From: Spirogloea muscicola
Lineage: Eukaryota; Streptophyta; Zygnematophyceae; Spirogloeales; Spirogloeaceae
DNA length: 50,028 nucleotides
Assembly: GCA_009602725.1 (NCBI GenBank)
Contig: WELB01000153.1
Coordinates: forward strand, 90,514-140,541
Direction: 5' to 3'
The first letter of the stretch is position 1, and every line of letters starts with the position of its first letter. Shown here piece by piece: positions 1 to 9,090 of the stretch. Below the pieces are notes generated by a model. That model ran no database searches. It was not told the DNA's origin and worked only from the letters and a program-made list of their open reading frames with translations. A program made the position numbers and the translations under genes.

Positions 1-129
1 AGGATAGGGGCTGGACAAGCCAGCCCAAAAAAGAATGAACAAAGAACGAGAAGGGGGCCAGAGGAAGCCAGAGGAAGCGCTAAGAAACCAAAGCACACAA
101 AGAAAGAAAGCAGCTACAAATTACTCAGG
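1..129 (-). repeat. 3' UTR-only copy of family A non-LTR element
   Basis: Reverse complement of the sequence that follows the stop codon of the RT gene at 25662-29561. The hairpin arms are at 8-14 and 20-26 with a five-base loop, followed on the plus strand by an A-run and a purine-rich stretch. The copy is cut almost exactly at the stop codon, so it is 3' UTR alone. Its 3' terminus lies at or beyond the window edge, so no target duplication can be read. Confidence 0.8.
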
Positions 130-490
130 TTCCAGGCGCCTCTCCCGCCGCCACACCAACCGGCACGGCCCCCCACCAGCCATGCCTCCCGCGGCCGCCC
201 CCACTGGCCTCCCACTTCCCGCTGCAGGCGCCGCCTTGTGCATTCCTCTGGGCTGGCCTCTCCCAGACACCAGTTGATATGGCCGCGCTTTTCTCTTTGC
301 TGCAGGCGCCGCCACCGGCAACAGGCCAAATCGGACCTCGTCCCCTTCCTTCGGGCTGGCTTGTCGAGCCCTCGCACGCTCTGGATGAGCTGTGGGACAA
401 CTATGTGGTACAGCCCCTTGTTCAGCAGCCAGGTGCTTTACAGAATCACTCAGCAACCGCTGCTGCAAAAGCAGCCGCAGATCAGAGGGG
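130..490. repeat. Mosaic of degenerate hairpin modules and an inverted RT-tail scrap
   Basis: Two plus-strand GGGCTGGC modules are visible, one near 244-275 (weak) and one at 332-376, the latter with the usual CGGACC lead-in and TTCGGGCTGGC core. At 443-488 the minus strand matches the last codons and stop region of family A RT (AGCAGCCGCAGATCAGAG on the plus strand). No gene can be supported here, although open frames run through it because of high GC. Confidence 0.5.
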
Positions 491-720
491 CGGTCGCGGG
501 AGGCTCGTCCGGAAACGGCCGGACAAGGGTTGTCAGGCAGGTGCCGGAAAGCGGCGGAGGGGGGCGGGGCGATATTCGCGGGGCACCTGGGGAGGGGGCC
601 CCCACTGGGCGCGCGCCCGACAGAGCCGGGCCGTCCAGGGTGTGGCGGCGCGCCTTGGCCCCGTCCTGCCGCCTGGCCGGGGTTGGCGTCCCTCCCACCG
701 GCTCCCCCCGCGCCGCCGCC

Positions 721-1939
721 ATGGCCAGCGCCGTCGCGCCCTCCGGTGAGCGCCCCGCGCCGCAGCCCCCTCCGACCTGCCTGCCCGGGGGCCTGCCTCC
801 GCTCCCCGCGCTGACGGCGACTCCATCGGGAAGCGACGCAGGAGTCACCTCGGGGCTCGCCTCCCCCTCACCTCCCCCGCCTCGCCTCGTCGCAGGCGAC
901 TTGGACCTGGAGACGGGCGGGCGCGCCCGCGCCGCGCCTGCCCCCGCCGGCGCTCTCCCGGGCCGCGCGCTCGGCTCCGGCCTCTTCGCCTCCGCCCCGC
1001 CGGAGCCCGGCCCCCCGCCCCGGCGCCGCCAGAGCTGGCGCTCTCGCTCCTCCATCTGCCTCAAGCTGGCGCTCTTCGTCAGCATCCTGGTGCTCGTCAC
1101 CTCCGGCACCCTGGCCCTCACCGTCTGGAAGTACTCGCGCGACGACCTCGAGTCCGACATCCGCCTCAGGCTCGACACCGTCGCCACCTTCAAGCAGCAG
1201 CAGGCAAGCCAGGACCGCAGGCCGGGCAGGACGCCACATTCTCCTCCATGCTTGCTGTGGTGCCTCGGTATCTGGGCGCGGAAGGCTGGGCCTCCGATCT
1301 CCTGATGTGAAGCGAAGCGGCCGGGCGCCTCTACTCCTGCTCGCTGCCGCACTGCTGCGGCTGGGGTCCGACGGCTGAGCCCGACGACATGGCCGCACTG
1401 CGCAGGTGCGGCAGTACCTGACCGAGGAGGAGGACAAGGTGCGCCTCAATGCGGCGCGGAACTACGTCCGCAACCTCACCAGCCGCTACTCTGACTTGGA
1501 GGGCCCATCACCGATGCCGCCACCCTTGCGAGTCTCGAGCAGTCACAAGTGAGGAGAACAGGCCTCCCCCCCCTTGGCTCAGCGCCGCAGTAGCACCCTT
1601 TGACTCACGGGTGCAGGGTGCCCCGTCTGGCCTCCCGGCTGGCTGACAGAGGAGCAGCGTCCTCACGACGCTGGGTGCAGAGCACCTGCATCACTCCAGG
1701 AGCCTGTCATTTTGTCTTGTCACACACATTCAAGCTCATTCCCTGGAGGTTTGGTGTTTGCTCGTCAGCCGGCTTGAGCGTGGACCCTTTGATGGTGCAG
1801 ACCTGAGCCCTTGCCTGGTACCCTTCTCTCGTGCAGAAATACCTTGTAAGCAGCCTGAGCATTGTCCAGGAGTTTCTGTCGCTGGCCGTGTACAACAAGG
1901 AGGGCTTGCTGCTGATGAAAGTGCGGCAGAATGCTACAG
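721..1939 (+). CDS. Membrane sensor-like protein, 5' exons only, one frameshift
   Basis: Proposed exons: 721-745, 896-1203, 1406-1548 and 1837-1939. The donors at 746 (GTGAG), 1549 (GTGAGG) and 1940 (GTGAGG) and the acceptors before 896, 1406 and 1837 all look reasonable; the donor at 1204 would be GC. All later junctions are phase 0. Exon 2 encodes a Pro/Arg-rich cytoplasmic stretch, one transmembrane helix (core LALFVSILVLVTSGTLAL) and then WKYSRDDLESDIRLRLDTV, the start of an extracytoplasmic helical region. Exons 3 and 4 continue it (RQYLTEEEDKVRLNAARNY, then EFLSLAVYNKEGLLLMKVR). This layout resembles the sensor half of membrane histidine kinases or nucleotide cyclases, which is inference; no catalytic domain is in the window. 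Around 1500 the frame breaks: one extra base would restore an ITDAATLASLEQSQ-like reading that meets the next donor exactly. The frame of intron 1 is also open, so it may be retained. Beyond 1940 the locus runs into a hairpin repeat and gypsy DNA, so the gene may be truncated. Confidence 0.45.
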
Positions 1940-2044
1940 GTGAGGCCTGCTGCAACATGGCGTCCTCGTGTGGGTGCGTCTCGCTTTGGCCTGCAGCGGC
2001 AGGAAAGCACCTCAGTGGATGCACCTGCACCACGAGACCAATTT

Positions 2045-2117
2045 TGCGTTTTGTGCATTCTTTTTGGGCTGGCTTTTCGCAGCCCTTGCCCCCATTGGGA
2101 GTGCCACTTCTTCTGGG
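2045..2117 (+). repeat. GGGCTGGC hairpin module
   Basis: Core TTTTTGGGCTGGC, short loop, CGCAGCCC, then CCCCCATTGGGAG and a T-rich end. It lies just downstream of the last sensor exon, possibly in its intron. Confidence 0.6.
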
Positions 2118-2570
2118 AGGTGGTGGCAGGTGGAGCGCCACAAGTGGTGGGCTGAGGCCACACTCAGCGGTCAGACCAGTGATGACGCCCCGACAGAAGG
2201 GCACAGCCATGCCTGCTGCCGCGGCGCCGCCGCAGCTCTGCTGCTGCCGCCCGCTCCACAGCCCGCCGCCGCAGCTCGACGCCGCGGGCCTCACCGGCTC
2301 TCCTCGAATGCCATGGCTGCGCCCCCTGTGGGGACAGGTACGAAGCTGCTGACCCTTACCCTTAGTGGAGTCGACCTCCTTCTGGCCGGTGCCTCGGGGT
2401 AAGACGTCCGCTGCGCTGCGTGCGCGTGTATGCGCTGTGTACGCTGAATCTGTCTCCTTTCTGTAGGAGGGTTTGTCTCAGAAACTTTCTATGTCCGGAT
2501 CCCAAACAGGATGCTCTGACCCTGGCTGTGTACAGGGATCGGTTCTTTACTTTGGGGTTGCAAGACGCTC

Positions 2571-2935
2571 CGCGGATACATCGCGAAAGTGAGGCGCGCC
2601 AGCTCCATGAGACGCTCCAGAGTGTCCACGGGCTTGAAGGTCACAGCATCCAATCGGGCCAGCAAAGCCACATGCTCCGGGGCCCCGGCCTTGAAACGTT
2701 GGCATTGGTCGGCGTTGTCCATTGGCTTGGAGTTGGGCAGCAGCATATGAAAGCGTCGGACGTAGTCCTCGAAGTCGTTGTTACCCATACGATCTACGTC
2801 AGACTCGTTGCGGGCGTTGAGTTCGGCATACACTTTGCCGGACATACTCGTCAAATATATCATAAATGGGTTTTCTTTGTACAATTGTTGACGAGCATGT
2901 ACGACAAAGTGCACGCCGAACATAAAAGCCCGCAA
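2571..2935 (-). pseudogene. Ty3/gypsy gag fragment, unit 1, minus arm
   Basis: Minus-strand reading contains FEDYVRRFHMLLPNSKPMD, then QRFKAGAPEHVALLARLDA and LERLMELARLTFAMYPR, a helical retrotransposon-gag segment. The same amino acid pattern recurs in the opposite orientation from 2890. The arm stops at the CGCGGATACAT motif that also ends the plus arm. It lacks the zinc knuckle. Confidence 0.7.
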
Positions 2936-3395
2936 TCAGTCGGACGTGATTCGTACTTGTAAAGAAGACTCTGAGGACTACGTCCGCCGCTTTCAGATGC
3001 TGCTTTCCAATCGCGACTCCAAGCCAGTGGACAATGCCGACCAATGACAACGGTTTAAGGCTGGGCTTCCGGAGCCTTTGGCTTTGCTGGCTCAGATTAC
3101 AGCTCATTGGATGCTGCAACCTTTAAGCCCGCAGACACGCTGGAGCGTCTCATCGCGCAGGCGCGTCTCCCTTTTACGACGTATCCGCGGAAGCATCCAC
3201 TGGCTGAGGCCGTTGTTGACCCAGCTGCACCTTTGACCTCGAAGCGCAGGCCAAGTAGTACGCCTGGTGGTAGTGCCAAGCCCCATGTTGTAAGGCAACG
3301 GCGCCCATCCTCAGCGGTGGCCTCCGTCCCCGAGGGAGATTGAGCTTGCTATCGCTGCGGCCAGAAGGGCCATCGCATCCGGGACTGTACGCAGG
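2890..3395 (+). pseudogene. Ty3/gypsy gag fragment with zinc knuckle, unit 1, plus arm
   Basis: Homologous to the minus arm (EDYVRRFQMLLSN, then DAATFKPADTLERLIAQAR) with stops and frameshifts. An intact CCHC knuckle CYRCGQKGHRIRDC (C-x2-C-x4-H-x4-C) is at 3347-3388, a nucleic-acid-binding motif typical of the gag C-terminus. Confidence 0.7.
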
Positions 3396-3899
3396 CTCCA
3401 AAGCCACCCCTCATCGAGCAAGCCTGCTCCGACAGGCCCCAAAGGGCAGAATAGAGGCAAGGGCAAACGTGAGTGACTCTCCTTTGACTCCAGTGTAGGG
3501 TCTTTGATTGCATAATGTGAATGTGCTGTAAGTTTTGGACATGCTTGTCCGCATTTTCCTATCCCAGTAGTACGCCCCCTGCAGAAGCTAATGCAGGCTT
3601 TGGTGCACGGTGGTCCCCTTGTGGTTGGGTTCGCTGCAACCAATTGCAAGCAGCTGCTTAGATGTACCTGAGTCGGGTGAATCATTATGGGGCTGACGAC
3701 CCTGTGTTTACATCGCACCATGCAGGCGAGGGTTGAAGCCTCCACCACCACCGGGGTTGTCCCCGCTCTGTCGTCGCACGGCAGGTCATCATCCCTGTTG
3801 TACCTGGTGTTGGAGGTGCACCTCGGCATCCTGGAAACTGCTCATCTACGTAGCCTGTCTTGCTTCTGTAGGCGACTTGGCACTCTGTGCTTCAACGCA

Positions 3900-3965
3900 G
3901 GTATGCTATTTACAGGACTGGCGGCTGGTCACCCAACCCAGAACTCGTAGACACCGGTTCTTGGT
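3900..3965 (+). pseudogene. Gypsy protease start, unit 1 (broken)
   Basis: Reads MLFTGLAAGHPTQ, matching the lead-in of the unit 3 protease at 7383, but a stop replaces the ILVDTGA active-site region and the sequence then switches into unit 2. Confidence 0.55.
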
Positions 3966-4230
3966 ATCTGGTGTTCTGCGAGTGCTTTGGCTGCGCCCCA
4001 TGTCAGGTACGGAGCAGCTGACCCTCAGTGGAGTCGACCGCCTTCTGGCGGTGCCTCAGGGTGAGACGCCCGCTGCGCTGTGTGTGTGTGTATGAGCTGT
4101 GTGCGCCAGCGCTCCACTCTGTAGGAGGGTTTGCGACCTTAGAGACCCCCCCATGTCCGGACCCCAGACAGGACGCTCTGACCCTGGCTGTGTGTACAGG
4201 GATCGGTCCCATCACATTGGTGTCGGAGGA

Positions 4231-4660
4231 CGCTTCTGCAGATACATCGCGAAAGTGAGACGCGCCTAATCAATCAGACTCCAGCGTGTGCATGGGCTGA
4301 AAGGTCACAACGTCCAATCGGGCCAGCAAAGCCACATGCTCCGGGGGCCCAGCCTTGAAGCGTTGACATTGGTCGGCGGAGTCTATTGGCTTGGAGTTGA
4401 ACAGCAGCATCTGAAAGCGCCGGACGTAGTCCTCGAAGTCGTTGTTACCCATACGATTTACGTCCAACTCGTTGCGGGCGTTGAGTTCGGCGTGCACTTC
4501 GCCATACATACTCGTCATAGATATCCCATTTATCGTATACTTTCGGGGTGGAGGACTTCCTGACACTGTCCCACACTGGCCACACTGCACAAACCTGGCC
4601 AACATCTAGGTGAGCCAGGCGTTGAGGCAGTGGCAGAAAACTCTCCACCCCGGGGGTTTA
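4231..4660 (-). pseudogene. Ty3/gypsy gag fragment, unit 2, minus arm
   Basis: Same gag segment as unit 1 (FEDYVRRFQMLLFNSKPID, then FKAGPPEHVALLARLDV). It reaches further toward the N-terminus, with an acidic/aromatic stretch KVYDKWDIYDEYV and an upstream MESFLPLPQRLAHLDV, so it preserves the likely gag start. The inverted arm on the plus strand begins at 4691. Confidence 0.65.
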
Positions 4661-4669
4661 CAATAAATG

Positions 4670-5265
4670 GCATATCTTCGTACGATTATTGACGAGCATG
4701 TGCGGCAAAGTGCACGCCGAATTAAAGCCCGCAATCAGTTGGACGTAATTCGTACTTGTGTAAGAAGTACTTTGAGGTCTACATCCGCCGCTTTCAAGTG
4801 CTGCTTTCAAGTGCTTTCCAAACTCGACTCCAAGCCAGTGGACAACGCCGACCAACGTCAACGATTCAAGGCTGGGCTTCCGGGGCTTTTGGCTTTGCTG
4901 GCTCAGATCACAGCTCATTGGATGCTGCAACCTTTAAGCCCGTGGACAAGCTGGAGCGTCTCCTCGGGCAGGCGCGTCTCACTTTCGCAATGTATCCGCG
5001 GAAGCGTCCATTGGCTGAGGCCGTTGTCGACCCAGCTGCGCCTTTGTCCTCGAAGGGCAGGCCAAGTAGTGAGCCTGGTGGTATTGCCAAGCCCCATGGT
5101 GTGGGGCAACGGCGCCCATCCACGGCGGTGGCCTTTGTCCCTGAATGGGATCGGGCTTGCTACCGTCGCGGCCAGAAGGGCCACCGCATCCGGGACTGTA
5201 CACAGGCTTCAAAGCCACCCCTCATCGAGCAAGTCTGCTCCGACAGGCCCCAAAGGGCAGAATAG
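4670..5265 (+). pseudogene. Ty3/gypsy gag fragment, unit 2, plus arm
   Basis: The longest open piece, 4756-5265, covers DAATFKPVDKLERLLGQAR, a Pro-rich linker and a knuckle at about 5157-5200. There the second cysteine is replaced by Arg (CYRRGQKGHRIRDC), so the finger is inactive. The upstream half is frameshifted. Confidence 0.65.
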
Positions 5266-5721
5266 AGGCAAGGGCAAACGTGAGTGCCTCTCCTTTGACT
5301 CCTGTGTGGGGTCTTCGACTGCATGATGTGAATGTGCTGTTTCGTGCTGGACATGCTTGTCCGCAGTTTCCTATCCCAGTAGTACGCCCCCTGCAGAAGC
5401 TAATGCAGGCTTTGGTGCACGGTGGTCCCGTTGTGGTTGGGCACTCTGCAACCCATTGCATCCAGCTGCTTTTATGTACCTGAGTCGGGTAAATCATCAC
5501 GGGGCTGGCGACCCTGTGTTCTTCATTGTACCGTGCAGGCGAGGACTGAATTCTCCACTACTACCGGGGCTGTCCCTGCTCTGTCGTCGCACGGCAGGTC
5601 ATCACCACGTAGTACCTGGTGTTGAAGGTTCACCTCGGCATCCTGGAAACTGCTCATCTACGTAGCCTGCAAATGCAGTCTTGCTTCTGTAGGCGACTTG
5701 GCGCTCTGTGCTTCGACGCAG

Positions 5722-5800
5722 GTATGCTATTGACAGCACTGGCGGCTGGTCACCCAGCCCAGATCCACGTAGACACCGGTGCTTGGTATCTGGTGTTCTG
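5722..5800 (+). pseudogene. Gypsy protease start, unit 2 (broken)
   Basis: Reads MLLTALAAGHPAQIHVDTGA, keeping the DTGA active-site signature of retropepsins, then leaves the protease frame and enters the start of unit 3. Confidence 0.55.
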
Positions 5801-6044
5801 TGACTGCTATGACCGAGCCCCATGTCAGCTATGGAGCCGCTGACCCCCAGTGGAGTCGACCACCTTCTGGCGGTGCCTCAGGGTAAGACGTTCGCTGCGC
5901 TGTGTGCGCGTGTGTGCGCTAGCGCTCCACTCTGTAGGAGGGTTTGCCTCAGAAACCCCCCATGTCCGGGCCCCAGACAGGACGCTCTGACCCTGGCTGT
6001 GTGTACAGGTATCGGCTCATTACATTGGTGTTGCAGGACGCTTC

Positions 6045-6340
6045 TGCGGATACATCGCGAAAGTGAGGCGCGCCAGCTCCATGATACTCTCCAGTGTGTC
6101 CACGGGCTCAGAGGTCACAAGCATCCAATCGGGCCAGCAAAGCCACATGCTCCGGGTCCCCAGCCTTGAACCTTTGGCATTGGTCCACGTTGTCCATTGG
6201 CTTGAGGTTGGGCAGCAGCATATGAAAGCGTCGGACATTGTCCTCGAAGTCGTTGTTACGCATACGATTTACGTCCAACTTGTTGCGGGCGTTGAGTTCG
6301 GCGTGCACTTTGCCATACATACTCGTCGAAGACATCATCA
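6045..6340 (-). pseudogene. Ty3/gypsy gag fragment, unit 3, minus arm
   Basis: Carries FEDNVRRFHMLLPNLKPMD and QRFKAGDPEHVALLARLDA. The bases at 6296-6327 and 6367-6398 are a 32-bp inverted pair with three mismatches, which marks the palindrome centre of this unit. Confidence 0.65.
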
Positions 6341-6359
6341 GATGTGGTTTCTTTGTAAC

Positions 6360-6990
6360 AATTGTTGACGAGCATATACGGCAAAGTGCACGCCGAACTT
6401 AAAAGCCCGCAATCAGTCGGACGTGATTCGTACTTGTAACGAAGACTTTGAGGACTACGTCCGCCCCTTTCAGATGCTGCCTTCCAAACTCGACTCCAAG
6501 CCAGTGGACAATGCTGACCAATGTCAGAGATTCAAGGCTGGGCCTTTGGCTTTGCTGGCTCAGATCACATCATGGATGCTGCAACCTTTAAGCCCGTGGA
6601 CAGGCTGGAGCGTCTAATCTGGCAGGCGCGTCTCATTTTCGCGACGTATCCGCGGAAGTTTCCATTGGCTGAGGCCGTTGTCGACCCAGCTGCGCCTTCT
6701 TCCTCAAAGTGCAGGCCAAGTAGTGAGCCTGGTGGTATTGCCAAGCCCCATGTGTGGGGCAATGGCGCCCATCCTCAGCGGTGGCCTTTGTCCCTGAGGT
6801 GGATCGAGCTTGCTACCGGTGTGGCCAGAAGGACTGTCACATCCAGGACTGTACACAGGCTGCAAGTCACCCCTCATCGAGCAAGTCTGCTCCAACCGGC
6901 CCATGGGGCAGCATAAAGGCAAGGGCGAATGTGAGTGCGTGCCTCTTTCTAACTCCTGTGTGGGGTGTTGACTGCATCATATGAAAGTGC
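6360..6990 (+). pseudogene. Ty3/gypsy gag fragment, unit 3, plus arm
   Basis: Frameshifted gag (FEDYVRPFQMLPSKLDSKPVD, DAATFKPVDRLERLIWQAR) followed by a damaged knuckle, CYRCGQKDCHIQDC, at about 6812-6855, in which the His ligand position is shifted. This arm leads without a further switch to the protease at 7383. Confidence 0.65.
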
Positions 6991-7382
6991 TGTTTGATTG
7001 TGTTGGACATGCTTCTACGCAGTTCCTATCACAGTAGTACGCCCCCCCTGCATGAGCTAATGCAAGCTTTGGTGCACGGTGGTCCCCTTGTGATGTGGAA
7101 TTCCTGCCGCCAATCGCAACCAGCTGCTCAGATACACCCGAGTCGGGTGAAGCATCATGGGGCTGGCGACCCAGTGTTTTTCATCACAGCAAGCAGGCGA
7201 GAATTGACTACTCCCCCACCACTGGGGCTGTCCCTGCTCTGTCATTAGATGGCAGGTCATCCCCACGTAGTACCTGGTGTTGAAGAATCGATTTCAGCAC
7301 CTTGGAAACTGCTCAGTAATGTAGCCCGCAAAGTAAGTCTGGCTTCTGCAGGCGACTGGCCCTCTGTGCTTCAACGGCAAGT

Positions 7383-7634
7383 ATGCTATTCACAGGACTG
7401 ACGGCTGGTCACCCAGCCCAGATCCTCGTAGACACGGGTGCTTTGGTATCATGTGTTTGTAAGACTGTGGTGAGTTACAATGGCTTGCCCGTGCAACCCA
7501 TCAATTGTACAGCAAGCTACATTGGCAGATTGGCCAAGGTATTGAAGATTTGGGCCTCTCTAAATTTCCCCTTGCATCCAAAGCTACACGACGACTGTGT
7601 CTTGCCATGTTATATATTTGGCAATTGCCCTTGA
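7383..7634 (+). CDS. Ty3/gypsy aspartic protease fragment
   Basis: An 83-codon open stretch. MLFTGLTAGHPAQILVDTGALVSCV contains the VDTGA catalytic signature at about 7425-7442 and is followed by VVSYNGLPVQPINC, as in gypsy retropepsins. It is the best-preserved protease of the array and lies between the third gag copy and pol. The usual ILG near the C-terminal end is only recoverable in another frame (about 7635), so the enzyme is probably dead. Confidence 0.65.
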   Translation: MLFTGLTAGHPAQILVDTGALVSCVCKTVVSYNGLPVQPINCTASYIGRLAKVLKIWASLNFPLHPKLHDDCVLPCYIFGNCP

Positions 7635-8400
7635 TGTGATCTTAGGCGATGTTTGCTGTGTGCCATTGCGGCTGTGCTTGACTGTAAGCAGCGCACTTGC
7701 ACCAGTATACGTGGTATTCGTCATTTCATAATGCACAACGACGACGTCTCCTGTGTATCACCACCCATGCAAGGCTTTTCTCTGCTGTTTCGTTCAGATG
7801 ACAAAGCTCCTCGGCACGGAACCAGCTCTAATTGCGTATCTGGGTGTAGTGATGAATAGTGTGTCTCCCCCTGACTCTGATGTGAGTACTGTGGCCTCAC
7901 GTAGTAAGGCTTGACAAGCTGTTGGCAGAGTATTGGGATGTGTTCCCCGGTGCTCTCGATGTGCATCGAGTACCGAGCTCTGAACCAGCTCACTGTCGAG
8001 AACCAGTACTCCTTGCCTCGTATAGTTGGTCCGTTCCATCGTCTTACGGGAGCTACTGTACCAAGCTCCCTCGATTCATCTGCAAAGTGGATATCACCAG
8101 ATTTGTCTCTCTTGAGGACGCTAAAAAAAAAGCCAGCGCTCCGTACGCCGGTCGGACACGTCCAGTTTTAGGTGCTGAACTCTGGCTTGACCAACGCACC
8201 TGCTAGCACCTGCCACGTTTCGGGCTGTACAGACGAAGGTCTTTGGTGGCCCCCTACTGTATGTCCATGTGCTGGTTTACTTGGATGACATACTGGTGTG
8301 CAGTAAAACGCCTGAGGATTATGCACGATGCCTGCGGCAAATTCTGCAGCTGCCACGTGAGAATCATCTGTCTGCCAAGACCTCCGAGTGTGTAGTCAAC
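7635..8400 (+). pseudogene. Ty3/gypsy reverse transcriptase, frameshifted
   Basis: Three frames together give the standard gypsy order: LLAEYWDVFPGALD near 7917-7961, EYRALNQLTVENQYSLPRI near 7970-8022, FICKVDITRFVSLEDA near 8076, and the polymerase box YLDDIL at 8278-8295, then TPEDYARCLRQILQ. At least two frameshifts separate these blocks, so no RT can be made. Confidence 0.75.
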
Positions 8401-8860
8401 CAGTCCGAATGCACATGCCTGGTTGCCTCACGGGCATAGTCCATGACTGCATTGTCCTTGCACGCTGTGCGCAAAGACGCGGTGCGCGTCGATCCCCAAG
8501 AAGACTGCAGTAGTGAAGGGACTGCCCGTTGCAATGGCGGCGGCCTGACGGCCGCGGGTCGGCGGCCGGAGAGCGGGGCAACGCTGAAGGCTGTATTGCA
8601 GCGTCTGCCGAGTGTGTCTGGCTGGGAGCCGGGGCAGGCCTTGTAGGGGCGAGCCCGGGGCAGGAGCCACAGAGGCCGCCCCGCCAGGCCCGCCATGACC
8701 GGCATGCCCGCCATAGCCAGCATGCCCAGAGCATGGCATGCTGCCGGCCGTGCCGCTGCCGGCACGTGCCCTTCTAAGTGCCTGCTAAGCTAGCCCGTCG
8801 TCTCTACAGTCAAGTCTGGCTGACTGACGATCAGGCTAACTGACTACACTAAGTGACGGT
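8401..8860. other. End of gypsy RT and GC-rich low-complexity stretch
   Basis: The first ~120 bases still resemble the gypsy post-RT segment (VHDC, then VRVDPQEDC). From about 8530 the sequence is GC-rich with recurring GGCATGC/GCCGGC words and no supported gene; the open frames on both strands are compositional. Confidence 0.4.
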
Positions 8861-8867
8861 ATCCGTC

Positions 8868-9090
8868 ACACCGGTGCCGCGGAACGCGACGCACTTGCGT
8901 TCCTTTCTGGGACGCGCACACCATGTCCGTGACATCCTTCGAGAACACGGAAGCATGGCATCTCCTCTGACGAAGTTTACTTCGTGAGGACGATACTGGG
9001 GGTGGACGGCCGAATGCCAGAAGGCGTCTGAGGACATAAGGCGGGTCCTAGTATTCCCACCCGTTTCGGCTTTGCCTCGAGAAGCCGTGC
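8868..9090 (+). pseudogene. Gypsy RT connection / RNase H start
   Basis: Reads VPRNATHLRSFLGRAHHVRD, then EHGSMASPLTKFT, then AECQKASEDIRRVL and PVSALPREAV. This is the usual gypsy thumb/connection pattern (LRSFLG, APLT, W.EECQ.AFE.LK..L). One stop is present. It confirms that the element continues past the GC-rich stretch. Nothing recognisable as integrase follows. Confidence 0.6.

Larger units (their letters stand above)
2339..7430. repeat. Three tandem ~1.6-1.8 kb units of inverted gypsy gag
   Basis: The phrase AGTGGAGTCGACC with flanking sequence recurs at about 2365, 4030 and 5850 and marks the unit starts. Each unit holds, in order: a gag fragment on the minus strand, a short spacer, a gag fragment on the plus strand, a CCHC zinc knuckle, a stretch ending in an aspartic-protease start, and (units 1 and 2) a switch into the next unit. 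Only the third unit runs on into pol. The units differ by many substitutions and small indels, so the array is old rather than a recent copying error. Confidence 0.75.

Noticed and set aside
238-1305. One long plus-strand open frame of 355 codons
   Set aside because: The first ~160 codons run through retroelement scraps and GC-rich sequence without protein character; only the part from the transmembrane helix looks real, and splice sites suggest it starts at 721.
450-1352. 300-codon minus-strand frame over the sensor exons
   Set aside because: Arg/Pro/Ala-rich antisense shadow caused by high GC; no domain-like pattern.
2571-6655. Palindromes as a sequencing or assembly artefact
   Set aside because: Arms differ by many substitutions and indels and the three units differ from each other, unlike hairpin-read artefacts; still worth a long-read check.
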